A DNA stretch of 64,000 nucleotides from Pinus tabuliformis. Its lineage: Eukaryota > Streptophyta > Pinopsida > Pinales > Pinaceae. The notes under the pieces were generated by a model, which saw nothing but the letters and a program-made list of their open reading frames with translations, was not told where the DNA came from and did not search any database. The DNA lies in assembly GCA_031772625.1 (NCBI GenBank), contig CM062819.1, positions 1,230,051,070-1,230,115,069 of the forward strand. Reading direction: 5' to 3'. A program made the translations under genes and the position numbers. This document shows positions 53,461-64,000 of the stretch, one piece after another (position 1 is the first letter of the stretch; each line of letters starts with the position of its first letter).

Positions 53461-54660
53461 AAAAAGTCACATTCACTTTGATAGAAGTAATGTCGACCTT
53501 TTCTTAAGGGATTTTGACAAGAATTTAGGCTCCCTGACTTATAATAACAACATTGATCAAATCTATTACCATTTTACTACTACCCATTTCCACCACCATT
53601 AGCAAATTATCTAATAAGACTTCATATAAGAAAAATAATAGAACTTCCAATCGTTGGTATGAAAAAGATTGTAAAATTGCCAGGAAATCCATCAGAGACG
53701 CCCCTAATGAAAGCATTAAGCTCCCAAATATTAGTATATACAAAACTCTCATCAAGAGGAGTAAGAGATCATATATTAATAAGAGGCAAGAGAATCTTCT
53801 CCATCTTTCTAAAGTTGCGCACATAAAGTTTTGGTGGAATGTTCTTGTTCGTAAAACTAAAGATAATCATTATATCCCCCTAGAAAAATGGGATAACTAT
53901 CTTAATAAGTTGCATGACTTTCTGACACCATGGGAACCATCTTAAACACTCCTAATAAGGATGATATTTTTTCTCTAGAAGATGTTGAGTTTGGGATTAA
54001 TAAGCTCGCTAATGGGAATGCCAGAGATATTGAAGGTTACCAAGATGAGATCTTTAAAATGGGAAAATATATCTTAATTCTTCATCTCCACAAGCTCCTC
54101 AATTTGGCTGTAAAACATGGCTTCCTTAAGCTCTGGACGCAAAGCCTTATTGTGCCTATCTTCAAAAATGGGGACAAAAGAATTCCCTCTAACTACAGGA
54201 CCATTATGATTAGCCACATCCTAGCTAATCTTTATGGGCTCATTCTGGGAAAAAAGCTTAGCCTTTGGCTTAAGAACCAGGGTAAAATAGCTAAAGGGCA
54301 AGCTGGTTTTAGGAGACATCACTCGACCATCGACCACCTTTTCACCCTTAGGATCATCATGGAGGAATGTCATAATAGTAAAACGGATATATTCTATCGT
54401 TTTGTGGACTTTAGAAAAGCTTTCAACACTGTCCCCTGAGATAAGCTTTGGGAGAGGCTTGAAGAGATCATGGTTCCCCCTGAACTAAGGGTTGTTATAA
54501 TCCACCTATACGAGACTTTCATTGTCAAGATCAATACCAACGAATGGTGGTATAAAGATATTAAGTGTAATATTAGGGTTAAGCAAGGTTCTCCCCTTTC
54601 CCCTACCCTTTTTGGTATTTACATCAATAAGCTAGAATAGTGTCTCAAAATTGTGGGCTA
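53461..54660 (+). pseudogene. Second LINE, ORF2: reverse transcriptase (truncated)
   Basis: After a linker (53553-53945, NRWYEKDCKIARKS), RT motifs follow in 53930-54439: WTQSLIVPIFKNGDKR, NYRTIMISHILANLYG, GQAGFRRHHSTIDHLFTLR, FVDFRKAFNTVP, then a TGA and, in frame, VKQGSPLSPTLFGIYINKL. The sequence stops at 54660 before the catalytic -ADD box, where the LTR of element W begins. The type differs from the L1 at 1015: shorter spacing and different signature words, closer to jockey/other LINE clades. The 3' rest presumably lies beyond W, outside the window. Confidence 0.85.
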
Positions 54661-55900
54661 TGTTGGGCCTTAGTTTTGGTCTTATTTTTGCTCTAAGAAA
54701 CTTACTAATCCATCTATTTGCCATCCATTTTCCCTTCATTCATCCCTTTTTGATGTATATTTGATATCCATTCAGGTATTTAATTTTAATTTTTCAATTT
54801 CTAAAGTTTTTATGAAAATTTGGTTTTAAGTGCAAAATTGGCAGATTCAGAAATTCCCGTAATAGCTCTATGGTTGATGTGGTCGCAGGATAGCTTGGGA
54901 ACTAGGACTAAGCCAGCTATGCTTAGTTCGAACAGAACAAGCTTTATTAGGCCCATTTGGTGCTAGTCAATCATGACTAGTCATTCAGAAATCCCATAGA
55001 AATAGGGTAGTTTTGAGATTCTATGGGATTGGTCATATTTCTTGGGATGGGAGTAATGAATTCGACTTAGATAGATGGATGAGAGTAGATGGGTTTGTTT
55101 GAGTGAATATAGATCAGTTTTTTTCATGAGACTTCTTATTTAAGAGCCAAGACTTTGATGGCTTATGTATTGACTTATTATACTTTTATGCTGAGACACT
55201 TTTGGATTGGAGAGTTAATGTTATGGATGTGTGACTGAATTTGAGCTTCTGATATCATTTCTCAAGTGTGCAAGGCAAGGGTGGAGGGCCCCCATTCCAA
55301 GCTAAGTACACTTCCTTGTTAACTAGTTTTATTTCTTGGAATATGGTTATTGTAGAACTGGTTTTTCAAAGCTTTATTTCATATTGTTTTATGGTTAATG
55401 CATGGTGATTGATTTCATTAGTTCTTAGCTTATTCATCACTTTATTAAGTTGGAAAAACAAGTGTTCAAGTTGAGCATCCCTTCTACTAAAATGATGAAT
55501 TAAAACTAGTTTCCTTTGATTGCATGCAAGTAGTTTCTTTATGTGATTTTGGTATTGAGATGAATGAATTATGATGAAATACCTTATGTGTCTCTTAAGT
55601 TAGGAGCTTCTTTCATTAATAATTTATCCATCTTAAGTTCTTGGTTTTAATCTCTGATTCATTAAGTAGTAATTGAGGCAAAAGTGGACTTCTTGAGTCA
55701 AGAACCATTTCAATATTTTCCTCTTTTTAAACTAATTGAATTGGAGTTGTAGGATGTATTGCTTTAAGCTTTTGAATAACTTATCTTTCAAGGTTTGATT
55801 ACATCTGATCTTCACATATAGTGAACTTGCCTCAAAGCATAAACAACCCGGATTGATAAGAAATAATTGTGTTAATTTCGGTAAACAAATTAGCTCAACA
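54661..55900 (+). repeat. 5' LTR of element W
   Basis: 1240 bp with TGTTG at the left and CAACA at the right, a five-base inverted end. The left boundary is where the LINE RT frame ends. The right boundary is set by the primer site a few bases on. Confidence 0.78.
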
Positions 55901-55903
55901 TTT

Positions 55904-55921
55904 TTGCGTCGTTGCCGGGGA
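55904..55921 (+). promoter_or_regulatory. Primer-binding site of W (tRNA-Asp type)
   Basis: TTGCGTCGTTGCCGGGGA follows the LTR after three bases. It matches the Asp-tRNA site TGGCGCCGTTGCCGGGGA except for bases near its start, a site typical of Athila/Tat elements. Confidence 0.78.
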
Positions 55922-56008
55922 GGAAAATATCGGCATAGTCAATAGAAAGATAAATTTCAAAACAAATAAAAACATTAGTTACATTCCTTTTTTTAGTTAT
56001 GTTTCTTT

Positions 56009-58809
56009 ATGCCTAGATATAGAGATCCTCAAGGTATATTTATTAAAAACCCCCCACAAATAGAGATAGGATCATCAAACACCCAGTTACTGGTAATCCA
56101 ATAATTGAGGAATTGGCAGAAAAACAAAGAACTGGACAAAGATTAACTTTGATTGAGAGGCAAACTTTGTTAGCTTGGCAAGTAAAACAAAAACAACCTT
56201 CAATTTCAGGCAAACAAAAAGAAATTATCAAATAAAAACAACCTGTCTTTCCATCCATAAATCCACCTATCTTTCAACAACCTGAATCTCCACTCAAAAT
56301 TGAAACAAATAAACCAATGGTAGAAGAGGGACATGGATCTGTTATTTTCACTCCTGAACAACGAGCTGAGTATGAAAGACAACAAAGAGAATGGAGAAGA
56401 AAGAGAGAGGAGGAGGCAAAACAAGAAAATGATAGAAAGATAGAAAATGATCGGAAAAGACAAGAAGATGGTAATGATCAAGAGGCTACCTTTGGCTTTC
56501 CAATAGTAGACATAAGTGCAATATTAGGAGAAGAAGTGAAAATGAAAAATATTCCGCTTTCTGTATTGCCAAATTTTTATGGAATGTCCACGGAAGATCC
56601 TGATGCTTTTATGTTTGAATTTGATATTCTATGTAGAACATATGGATACACTGATGACATTCATAAACTTCGTCTTTTCCCTGCAACATTAAAAGCAGCA
56701 GCTTTAAAATGGTTCATGGATTTAGGAGAACAAACAATAGCTTCTTGGGATGATATGAGATCGGTCTTCCTTAAAAAATATCAAGCTTATTGTAGATCTA
56801 GAGATTCAAAGGAAGATGTTTTCAGAATGACACAACAAGAAGATGAAAGTTTAGAAGAATATTTGGAAAGATTTGCATATAATCTACAAAAATCTAAACA
56901 ACACTCTCTAAACCAAGAAACCATTCGAACAATATTTCTCAAGGGTGTAAGGGATGAATACCTTGACATTTTGAATGTGATGGGTAAAGGAGACATTTCA
57001 AACGTACCATTCGAAGAAATTGTTGAGTTATGTCAAAAATATTCTAGAGGAAGATCAAAAACAGGAAAGAGAGAAGCAAGTTCAAAAGCAGCAAAGTCAG
57101 TTGCAAGAGGGATAACAAGAGCTGAAATAGGAAGCTTATTGGAAAACTTCAAAATAGACCTCTTAAGTACATTAGGAACACAAGTAGATGTTCTAAAGGC
57201 AAACAAGAAGAAAGAAGAACAAGAACAAGCTCTAGCAATCTTTTGTTCCAAATGTAGAAAGAAACATCCATTGAGAGAATGTCCTTTGGATAGTATTCAG
57301 GTTTGTGGTCTTTGTACAGAAAATCATTCCACGGAAAATTGTCTAAGATTGAAAGAATTACAAATGAAATCCATGGAAGAAGTGCCAGGAATAGAAGGTT
57401 TTTATTATGTAGCACCACGAAGACCATGGCAACCTAGGATGCCTCAAAAAAATCAACAACAATTCCCTCAACAAAATTACCTCTATCCACCTCAAAATCC
57501 TTGGACCCCTCCAATGCCATGGCAAGCTTGGCCTCCACAACAATATCCACAAAAACCTGCACAAGGTTGGAGAGGATATGGTTATGGAAACCAGCCACCT
57601 CAACAGTATCAACAACAATACCAGCAACAATACCAACAACCATTTACATATCCACAGTATTCACAGTCCATACCATTTCAACAACAACATTCTGCATATC
57701 CACAATCCATGCCATTTCCACAGCAGAATCCACCACCGTTGTTGACCCAACCACAACAGTTACAACTACCCACAAATCAACCCAGACCAACTCAATTACC
57801 AGCCCAACCAATGGAAAATCCGAATAATAAGGTGGACAAATCTGCATACACTGTAGAGGAAGCGACATGTTTTCCCACATATTCGATTCTTCCTCTTAAT
57901 GATGTCCATCTAAGGTCTGGAAAAGTGCTTAAAAAGGATTATCCTCCGATCATAGAAGAACCAACTGAACAAGGAGAATCACCTGAAACATCACAAACTG
58001 AGATACAAATTCAGAAAGGAAAAACCATTACAACTCAAACACCACCTTATCCTGAAAGGTTAGTGGAACAACAAAAAGAAATGACCCTTCCTGAATTTGA
58101 TATTTTAGATGAGTTAAAAAATGCTTATGTAAAAATTCCTTTGTTGAAGGCAATTAAAGAAATACCGATATATGCTAAAACAATAAAGGAATTGTGCATT
58201 AAGAAAACAGGGAAAAAGAAGAAGGATCCTACTACAATCCAAGTCATTGGTAAATTAGCAAGCCTCATGTCTACACAAACCATTGTAGAGAAGTATATTG
58301 ATCCTGGTATCCCTATGGTCACTATATCAATAAATAACTTCTCAGTGCCAAACACATTAATAGACTTGGGAGCAGCTATAAATGTAATGACAATGGAGAC
58401 AATGAAAACTCTACATTTAAACAACATCACATCAACTTCTACAATTTTAGAACTAGCAGACAGATCTAAAGTTGTTCCAGAAGGAATATTAGAAGATATC
58501 ATAGTCTCTTTGGATTCATGGGAGTATCTTGTTGACTTCCTTATCTTGCAACCAAAAACAAATTTGGGAGGACATCCTCTAATCTTAGGCAGACCATGGT
58601 TAGCTACCGTTGATGCCTTTATATGATGCAGATTAGGAAGCATGATTATTTCACATGGAGATGAAAGGAAACACATTGCTCTTTATTCACCTGCACAATC
58701 AACTTCTTTAGAATCAGTACTTGAAACTCAAGAAAAACAGCAAACTAAATCAGTTTTAAGTATAAATCAATTCTTTGACTTTAGAGAAGAAGAAGAGAAT
58801 GAAGACTAA
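56009..58809 (+). pseudogene. W gag and protease
   Basis: The likely start is ATG 56009 (MPRYRDPQGIFIKNPP). A frameshift near 56060 and a TAA near 56233 precede the long frame 56317-58626. That frame holds the gag domain (NFYGMSTEDPDAFMFEFD ... AALKWFMDLGE ... SVFLKKYQAYCRSRD ... EEYLERFAYN), a double Cys/His cluster (CSKCRKKHPLRECPL, CGLCTENHSTENC), a Gln/Pro-rich segment (about residues 365-510), and a protease with LIDLGAAINVM in place of DSGA and LILGRPWLATVDAFI. A TGA at 58624-58626, probably from GGA, interrupts CRLGSMIISHG. The true end is TAA 58807-58809, directly followed by the ATG of pol in the same frame. Confidence 0.9.
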
Positions 58810-60048
58810 ATGGATCTTTTCATTTTAGAACCAAGTATTTCAGAGCAGCTTAGAGAAGTCCAATATGAAGCTGCAAGTAATCTTTTGAATCAATGCTTTC
58901 AGGAAACTTGTACTGTTCAAACTTTGCAGAATTCTTTTATAGACATCTTTCCTGTAAACACAATCTCCAATCCAACAATAAAAACAATTGAGGTATATCC
59001 TGGAAAACATTTAAACATTGGAAACCAGTTGCAATCAGCACAAGATCAAGAGGTAATTGCATTATTACAAAAATATTCAAAAGCTTTTGCTTGGGATTAT
59101 ACTGACATGCAAGGAATCCATCCCAACACATGTATCCACCACATCTATACAGATGATCAACTCAAACCTGTAAGGCAACCTCAAAGACGAATGAATCCCA
59201 TGATGAAAGAAATAGTGAAAGAGGAACTGAAAATTGTTAAATGTTGGATTCATCTATCCTATTTCAGATAGTCAATGGGTTTCTCCATTGGTTATAGTAC
59301 CAAAGAAAAATGGAAAATGGAGGGTATGTGTGGACTATCGGGAACTAAACAAAGCCACACTAAAAGATCATTTTCCTCTACCATTAATTGACCAGGTGTT
59401 AGACTCATTAGCTGGAAAGAAATTTTTCTCCTTCTTGGATGGGTTTAGCGGGTACAACCAAATTAGAATAGCAACAGAAGACCAAGACAAGACAACATTC
59501 ACTTGCCCATGGAGAACCTATGCATATAATATTTTGCCATTTTGTTTATGCAATGCACCTGCAACCTTTCAGCGAGTAGTGCTTGCAATATTTGTTGATC
59601 TAATTCACGAATGTGTAGAGGTTTATATGGATGACTTCACAGTTTATGGAAACACATATAATGTTTCCTAAATAACCTTGAGAAAGCCTTGAAAAGATGC
59701 ATTGAAACAAATTTGTCATTGAGCAATGAGAAATGCTATATGATGTTGACAGAAGGAATAGTTCTGGGACACCATATTTCCGCTTCAGGAATTAAGGTGG
59801 ATCCAGCAAAAATAACAAGTCCTAGTTAACTTAATGCCTCCTACAACACAAAAAGAGGTAAGAAGTTTCTTAGGCCATGCAGGCTACTATAGACGATTCA
59901 TTGAAAACTTCAGTAAATAGCCCAACCTCTGTTCAAACTTTTATCAAAAGATATTGAATTTCACTGGACAAATGACTGTCAAAATGCATTTCAAATTCAG
60001 AAAGAAAAATTATCAGTTGCACCCATTCTCCGTGGGCCAAAATGGTGT
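58810..60048 (+). pseudogene. W pol: reverse transcriptase (frameshifted)
   Basis: The frame 58810-59271 holds the pre-RT region (YSKAFAWDYTDMQGIHPNTCIHH, VRQPQRRMNPMMKEIVKEEL). A shift at about 59240 leads to 59234-59671 with RT motifs WVSPLVIVPKKNGKWRVCVD, DYRELNKATLKDHFPLP, FFSFLDGFSGYNQIRI, NAPATFQRVV and an intact catalytic YMDD (about 59626). Another shift near 59660 is followed by decayed SNEKCYMMLTEGIVLGHHIS and the region up to RNase H. PFCLCNAPA has Cys where LPFGLCNAPA is usual. Confidence 0.92.
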
Positions 60049-60462
60049 TTGCCATTTCATATTTCAACGGATGCATCTGACACCACGATAGGTTCCTCTC
60101 TTGGGCAGAAAGAGAACTTGTTCAATTATGCAATATACTTTATAAGCAAGAATTTAACACCTGCAGAATTGAACTACACAGTCACAGAGAAAGAAATGTT
60201 AGCCGTTATACATGCAGTAAATAAATTCAGGCACTATATAACAGGTTATCAAGTTTTCATTCATACAGATCATTCAGCAATCAAATACTTGATGAATAAA
60301 CCCATCACCAATGGAAGAATAACAAGATGGTTACTGTTATTGCAAGAATTTAATATCACAATACAAGACCGTCCAGGCAAGGAAAATCAAGTGGTTGACT
60401 TTTTGTCCTGCATACATTCACCCAACGAATCCAAATATGGTTGTAGACAACTTTCTAGATGA
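60049..60462 (+). pseudogene. W pol: RNase H
   Basis: RNase H domain with the full catalytic set: Asp in ISTDASD, Glu in TEKEMLAVIHA, Asp in IHTDHSAIKYL and Asp in NQVVDFLS. Around 60420 the frame shifts into the next segment (60395-60958), which starts ADFLSRI-like as FCPAYIHP. The domain itself is unbroken. Confidence 0.9.
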
Positions 60463-61256
60463 ACACCTATTTGCCATAACAGTAAAAACACCATGGTTTG
60501 CAGACATTGCAAATTATTTATCTTCTGGAAAGTTTCCAACACAGTTCTCTAAAAAACATAAACGAAAAATTGTTAGAGAAAGTTCTAGGTATAGATGGGT
60601 AAATGGTGATTTATTTTATACTGGTTCAGATCTGATGATTAGAAAATGTGTGCGAGAAGATGAAATATTAGACATTCTGAGAGCATGTCATGATGAACCA
60701 TGTGGTGGTCATTTTGCAGACAAACGAACAACATATAAGGTGCTGCAATTGGGCTATTACTGGCCATCCATCTTCGGAGACTCTAAGGCATATGTCAAGC
60801 AATGTGACAGTTGCCAAAGAACAGGGAGACCAATCACATCAGATGAGATGTCGCTCAAGCCACAGGTCCTCATAGAACCATTTGAGCAATGGGCTTCCCA
60901 AGCTAACATTGGTGCAACAACAAAGAATGAAGTGGCACGACAGATATATCAAAACTAAGACATTTCACAAGGGAGACTGGGCATTACTTTTTGACTCCAA
61001 ATTCAAAGACTTCAAAGAAAAGTTCACAACAAACTGGCTAGGCCCATATGAAATTGACGAAATATTTGACAATGGAGCAGTAAAGATCAGGACAATCGAC
61101 CAGGACTCCACCTCATTTGTATTGAATGGACATAGGCTCAAAGTTTATAATAGGCCTATTAGTAAGGAAGCATTTATGGAACAACTGGTAGAGGATACAG
61201 AACTGGAAATCATGGCACACCAGGCTCAGCCATCTTCCAGTCTTGTAGTTGAATAA
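60463..61256 (+). pseudogene. W pol: integrase with catalytic core deleted
   Basis: The N-terminal zinc finger is complete (CHDEPCGGHFADKRT ... QCDSCQRTGRP), and LIEPFEQWA follows. There, at about 60893-60900, the sequence jumps to NIGATTKNEVARQIYQN, which belongs after the core. The D, D and E residues of the core are all missing, a deletion of roughly 500-550 bases judged by usual domain length. The C-terminal domain follows in a second frame (60882-61256): HKGDWALLFDSKFKDF, WLGPYEIDEIFDNGAVKI and LNGHRLKVY. The stop is TAA at 61254-61256. Confidence 0.9.
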
Positions 61257-64000
61257 AAAAAAAAAAAAAAAACAAAATATAAAAATATAAAAAATAAATA
61301 ACATATAAAAAATAAATAACTTGTTTGCTAGTGAAAACCAGGAAATTGGCACCAAGAAAACACGAATTCATAGGGGAAAACCAGGGCAACTTGGACTCTA
61401 TGAATTCCTTATTCTTGTTCTACTATTCTCACATAACTCAATGCAGGAAATTCTCCACAGACAACTAACTTGAGGACAAGTCAAATCTTAAGCAAGGGGG
61501 AGAATTGCACAAGAACTTTAGCTGGAAAGCTAAAGTATAGATGGAACTTGTATTGTCAACAGAGGGACCTCAAAGACCTGCAAATGTCAAAACAACATGT
61601 ACATATTCCATAAGCATTGCATAGGGACTTGAATCAAGAAATCATTACAAAGGGACCTGAACAACAATTCAAGAACCAGAGCATGAAGAACAAGGATCAG
61701 CAATAAAGTTTACTTTTCAATCCATCTACAACATTTTAACAACTGATTTCATCCCACTTGTACAGACATCATCCAGGGGAGTATATGTATAGTCATTTTG
61801 TGCTTGAAAATTCAAATTTTTCTTAGAAATTTTTAGTCTTTGTTAAGTTGAAATTAGTACCTGAGGATATTCATTATCATTCCATATCCTATATTCCCTA
61901 TACATACCCTATAACCCTTATACATCATATTCCATTTCATATCCATACATATCCCATATTTATTTCATGATCATTAACCCCTAAGTATTTTTCTTTAGAA
62001 GCATAAAAAGACCAAACTGGGACAACTTTTCAACCTGCACATACAACTCAAGGATTAGTAATGGTGATAATTTTAAATATGACCCAAGATGGTCATTTTA
62101 AAATTATAAAGATGTGCATATAACCAAATAAGTCATGCGCTATATGAAAATCTATATATGCCATATGCAAAACAAACAAATGCAATATATGTGCTATAGT
62201 CCAAATGGTTATAATATGCATATATCAATATATGCGCTATAGTCAAAATGGTGGAGTAAGATTATATGCATATATCATAAACTAAAGCGCATGTATATGA
62301 TATAAGGTAAGGCGTATATGATATAAGGCGCATATGATATAAGGTAAGGCGTATAAAGAGAAGACCACGTGCAATACATATGGCAAGACCACGTACAAAG
62401 TCAAAACTATGATTGAATATGTGGCAGCGGGGTATTGTATATGGACTAAACGTTAATTGCACATCGCTCAAGCTCATTGCATAAGAACACATTGTTTAAC
62501 ATCATTGCATATAAGAATGAGTGCCGAGCAAGGGTAAGCACACGACAGTCTATATGATGTGCGGCAATCATATTGCATGCAGCACATCCAAATCAAACGA
62601 CATCAACAAAACGACAATCCAAATCAATACAGGCCAGCACACAGGTACGGGGTAAACACTGTGGCATGGCGACTATTTTCCATTGGACTGTGCGCTATGC
62701 AAGGAGTTATGCGCATACGTTCAAATTAAAAATATAATTCGGTCATCCTCATGACATAGTCGGGCGACTGGTCAACAGGACAACCATACCAACCATACGT
62801 TGTAGCACCAATAAACAGAGTGCACAGTACACCCATGAAACGGTCATGAACTGACCGATGGTTCTTGCACTGTTCAAGACTCATTCTTCATCGCCGAATA
62901 GCTCAGAACGATGGTGTTTGGAGCTGCAAGCTAGTAAAAAGGAAAACTGAAGCGGGTTTGAGAGGATATAAGAAGGAAATTATCCCGAACTTAACGCCGA
63001 GTGATCACTGAATTTTCGAGATCCATTCAGGTAATGGTGTAGTTTGTTTAAGCTCGGCAACTATGGGATGTAATTGTATACTGCCTGTGATTAATGGTTA
63101 ATGATCCTGCCCTTGCCACCAGTCAGCTGAACGAAGAAACAGGGATTCAGAGCGCCGTTTAACACTCCTCAGCGTTCGTTGACAACCAGGTAACGCCGAA
63201 ACCACGCATTAACTCCAGCAGTAAGTCGGTTGACAACAGTTAATAAACATGAGCTTGGCGATAAGATTCACTGCGTATATTATGGCATAAAACATTAGTA
63301 AATAGCGCAGCAATTTAAGTTCAAACTTGTTGCATGGATAACACGTTAGTGGTATGGGGATCGCATGTGAAGTTTGGTAAACCAAAACGGAGTGCAGTAT
63401 TGCAAATCAAAACAAAGTCTATAAAACAGAGGAGGCAGAGTCTACCTCATAGTGCCGAAGATGTGATTTTTATGATATGTTTGTTTTGATTGCGCGCTGT
63501 TGGTTGATTGCGCATTTTGATTGATACACATCCTTTGTTTTGATTGCGCATTATTTATATAACTGATATATCACATGCCTGTGTATGGAAACGGCTCGTA
63601 TGGCGAACAAACATAATGGATGTGTCTCTGTTCTGGAACCTTTTGCCACTGTGCGTCTTTGTTTTGATTAAAACAATGGGTTGAAGTCTGTGTGGGCTGA
63701 AAGAGCTGTGTAATGTTTAAAGAAGAGCTGTGTAATGTTTAAAGAGTTGTGTAATGTCTAAGACCGAGCGTTGTTGATTGCCAAAGAGAGTAAAGGCCGA
63801 GCCATTTAAAATTCATTTTAAATGCGCTATTTGGTTTTTCAATTTTTTTTGAGGCCGAAGCGTTGTTTTTCAAGCTTTTAGATAAGCAGGCCGAGAGCAT
63901 TTTGTTGATTTTCAAATTTTTATGTTGAGGCCGAGAGCCATTTGAATGCACTGCTAGTTTTAAGAGCTTGTATGTACACAGTAGAAACACTGTTTGTTTT
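61257..64000 (+). other. 3' non-coding region of element W
   Basis: Starts with a run of A's (61256-61273) and A/T-rich words. Near 61470-61508 is TTGAGGACAAG followed by AAGCAAGGGGGAGAATTG, the purine-rich end usual after the pol gene in Athila-type elements. What follows from 61508 (TGCACAAG) does not match the 5' LTR, so I do not call an LTR there. Degenerate short repeats lie at 62110-62360 (GCGCTATATG, GGCGTATATGATATAAGG). Threefold AGCTGTGTAATGTTTAAAG is at 63702-63757, and GGCCGAG words recur at 63760-63950. No gene recognised. Confidence 0.6.

Larger units (their letters stand above)
54661..64000 (+). mobile_element. Element W: Athila-like Ty3/gypsy retrotransposon (3' end outside window)
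   Basis: Plus-strand element inserted in the second LINE. Order: LTR (54661-55900), Asp-tRNA-type primer site, gag-protease, RT, RNase H, integrase remnant and a long 3' region. The gag-pol layout, primer-site type and protein signatures fit the Athila group. It has frameshifts in gag and RT and lacks the integrase catalytic core, so it is non-autonomous. No second copy of the LTR is seen before 64000. Confidence 0.82.

Noticed and set aside
57434-57880. Open frames opposite or out of phase with W gag
   Set aside because: Shadows of the CAA/CCA-rich segment of gag.
61508-61530. 3' LTR of W beginning TGCACAAG
   Set aside because: It follows a good purine tract but does not match the 5' LTR that starts TGTTGGGCC.

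Overview
This looks like nuclear DNA from a land plant with a large, repeat-rich genome. The evidence is plant-type LTR retrotransposons (Tat-like and Athila-like Ty3/gypsy), a plant L1 LINE with a C-terminal RNase H, a plant mobile domain (PMD) gene, F-box/kelch fragments resembling Arabidopsis At1g22040, and exon remnants of the peroxisomal beta-oxidation protein MFP2. A gymnosperm or another large-genome lineage is my inference only. I see no intact ordinary host gene: nearly everything is a mobile element or a broken gene copy.

Positions 1015-33595 are a four-level nest. The oldest layer is a plus-strand L1-type LINE (1015-4944, resuming at 32765-33595 with its RNase H end). It is split by element X (4945-32764, minus strand), a gag-only LTR element with a 4-bp target duplication TGGC. 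X is split by element Y (7414-29531, minus strand), a small gag-protease LTR element with a 5-bp duplication ACACA and an unusual tandem array of tRNA primer-binding sites. The 3' LTR of Y is split by element Z (7835-26994, minus strand, 5-bp duplication GTACC), a 19.2-kb Tat-like Ty3/gypsy element. Z has gag, protease, RT, RNase H, integrase and a second (archaeal-type) RNase H downstream of integrase. It also carries an antisense PMD gene whose intron holds two identical 363-bp repeats bearing a 5S rRNA 3' half with its Pol III promoter. The 3' end of Z (LTR plus 2.4-kb UTR) is tandemly duplicated.

Positions 33596-51000 are low-copy or AT-rich DNA with gene debris. The C-terminal half of an F-box/kelch gene sits on the plus strand inside a 1.63-kb tandem duplication (36471-39737). 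The N-terminal half of a paralogue lies on the minus strand (44172-44891), cut off next to a chromovirus integrase remnant (42914-44110). Duplicated MFP2 exon remnants lie at 47091-47960.

Positions 50960-54660 hold a second, different LINE with tandem 5' repeats, a coiled-coil ORF1 and a decayed ORF2 that stops inside RT. It is cut by an Athila-like element W (54661 to the window end, plus strand) with a 1.24-kb 5' LTR, an Asp-tRNA-type primer site, gag-protease, RT and RNase H, and an integrase whose catalytic core is deleted. The remaining 2.7 kb is the non-coding 3' region of W.

The working machinery would have come from autonomous relatives. Z has all pol domains but several nonsense codons, X and Y lack RT altogether, and W lacks the integrase core.
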